Below are positions 63,227 to 64,000 of a stretch of DNA of 64,000 nucleotides, in pieces. Each line of letters begins with the position of its first letter. Positions within the stretch are counted from its first letter, which is position 1. The stretch lies in NCBI RefSeq assembly GCF_036250675.1, contig NZ_CP109592.1, positions 310,001 to 374,000 on the forward strand. Reading direction: 5' to 3'. Made by a program: the position numbers and the translations under genes. The DNA comes from Streptomyces sp. NBC_01689 (GTDB lineage: Bacteria > Actinomycetota > Actinomycetes > Streptomycetales > Streptomycetaceae). Under the pieces are notes generated by a model, which was given only the letters and a program-made list of their open reading frames with translations, did not search any database and was not told where the DNA came from.

Positions 63227-63443
63227 CGTGTCTTCACTTCCCATGCTGTTGTCCGCGTCGTCCTGTAGCGAGCGGTATTCCCGGTCCATGCGCGCAGGTG
63301 CCCGCTCAGGCCGACGGATCGTTCTCGCCACGGTCGAGCCCGGCATCCGCCCGGTCGTCTGGAACCGGGCGGACGTGATCTCCGAGGGGCGGTGCCTGGC
63401 GCCCTGAAGCCGTGAGGCGGTGCATGCCGTCAGGCCGGCCCGA

Positions 63444-63716
63444 TCAGCCGACATGCCAGAAGAAGCCGCCGTCGTTGTGGACCGCAACGGCAAACGTCAC
63501 GACTACGAGCACAAGGTCGGCCATGCCAAGGCCGATGTCCCACTTGGGCATTGCGCTCCTGGTCTGACGCAGCGCGACAGCACCGAAGACGACTGCCAGG
63601 GGTCCCAGGATGATCGGCAGGATGAACAGGCCGACGATGCCACAGACCAGTCCCGCGACTGCCAGCCCGTTGGTCCCGCTCGCGCGCTGCGCACCGCTTC
63701 CGCTGTAGCCAGCCAT
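63444..63716 (-). CDS. DUF4190-like small membrane protein
   Basis: A 90-residue protein with two hydrophobic segments (LAVAGLVCGIVGLFILPIIL, then LVLVVVTFAVAVH) and the usual SGTNGLAVAGLVCGIVG and GAVALRQTRS blocks of DUF4190-type proteins. ATG preceded by GGGAGC. Membrane protein of unknown role. Confidence 0.8.
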   Translation of the reverse strand: MAGYSGSGAQRASGTNGLAVAGLVCGIVGLFILPIILGPLAVVFGAVALRQTRSAMPKWDIGLGMADLVLVVVTFAVAVHNDGGFFWHVG

Positions 63717-64000
63717 ATCTCTGCTCCCAAAATATCGCTGTAGGTCGCCTACGGCCTTTCGGTCCCCATCGGGTTACCCAGGAGCGAGAGGTCATGCTCT
63801 CCTGTCTGCACCAAGCCCCACACGCTGCGGACAGTTTGGGTGAAGCCTGCATTCCGCAGGGGCCGGAGGGCGCCGGGCCGAGGCTTCACGGTCACTGGGG
63901 CCGGCAGGGGCCGGCGCATTTCCGTCTCCTCAGGGCAGGCCCCATGGTCGCCTCCTCCTCCGGACAGGCGGCAGGCGCGCTCGGCTTCCGAACGCGGCAC
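63717..64000. other. right edge, no supported gene
   Basis: A minus-strand open frame from the right edge to 63749 has a hypothetical ending (SLLGNPMGTERP), but no recognisable domain; it may be the end of a gene beyond the window. Confidence 0.3.

Noticed and set aside
63749..64000. Minus-strand open frame at the right edge
   Set aside because: No domain or start signal; could be the end of a gene beyond the window but cannot be supported.

Overview
The window reads as a Streptomyces (or very close relative) chromosome segment, probably from an accessory arm. Base composition is very high in GC, third codon positions are almost all G or C, GTG starts and 4-base GTGA/ATGA overlaps are common, and the gene families (SARP regulators, AfsA, gamma-butyrolactone receptors, RsbR/S/T stressosome, ANTAR) are typical of the genus. 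No rRNA, tRNA or CRISPR array was found.

Region 1 (1-21.2 kb) is the edge of a type II polyketide gene cluster. It holds an acyl-CoA carboxylase pair (accE and a truncated accB), two SARP activators, a condensation-like protein, a phosphopantetheinyl transferase, an acyl-CoA-dehydrogenase-like protein, a didomain aromatase/cyclase, two TetR proteins of the butyrolactone-receptor type, a cytochrome P450 and an AfsA-type butyrolactone synthase. ARE-like operator sites lie in front of afsA, in front of both receptors and far upstream of the second SARP, which suggests one autoregulator circuit. The ketosynthases and ACP are not in the window. The region is unusually full of tandem repeats, inside genes and between them. 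The P450 and afsA frames are each out by exactly one base inside low-complexity sequence.

Region 2 (21.3-47.1 kb) is a mosaic of insertion sequences, gene remnants and metabolic genes. It contains an internally deleted IS3-type element, an IS5-type fragment, an integrase fragment and a complete IS3-type element with 4-bp target repeats. A molybdenum-hydroxylase operon (three subunits, an amidohydrolase and a broken FAD monooxygenase) suggests breakdown of an N-heteroaromatic compound. An F420-type reductase and an SDR face a LysR gene. An MBL-fold protein with substituted metal ligands lies next to an rclA/rclR-like redox pair, followed by an enoyl-CoA hydratase/TetR divergent pair.

Region 3 (47.7-57.6 kb) is a general-stress signalling island read on the minus strand. 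A SigB-type sigma factor is followed by RsbR, RsbS, RsbT, an RsbT-RsbX-like fusion and a SpoIIE phosphatase. A GAF-ANTAR protein lies upstream, and an RsbQ-RsbP-RsbV energy-stress operon lies beyond an IS256-type remnant. No RsbW kinase is adjacent; a stand-alone HATPase protein at 62.7-63.2 kb is a candidate.

Region 4 (58.3-64 kb) has a secreted FG-GAP repeat protein, a Doc/Fic-like toxin-antitoxin pair whose promoter is embedded in a perfect 26-bp palindrome, a decayed copy of a SigB-type gene, two small membrane proteins and the HATPase gene.
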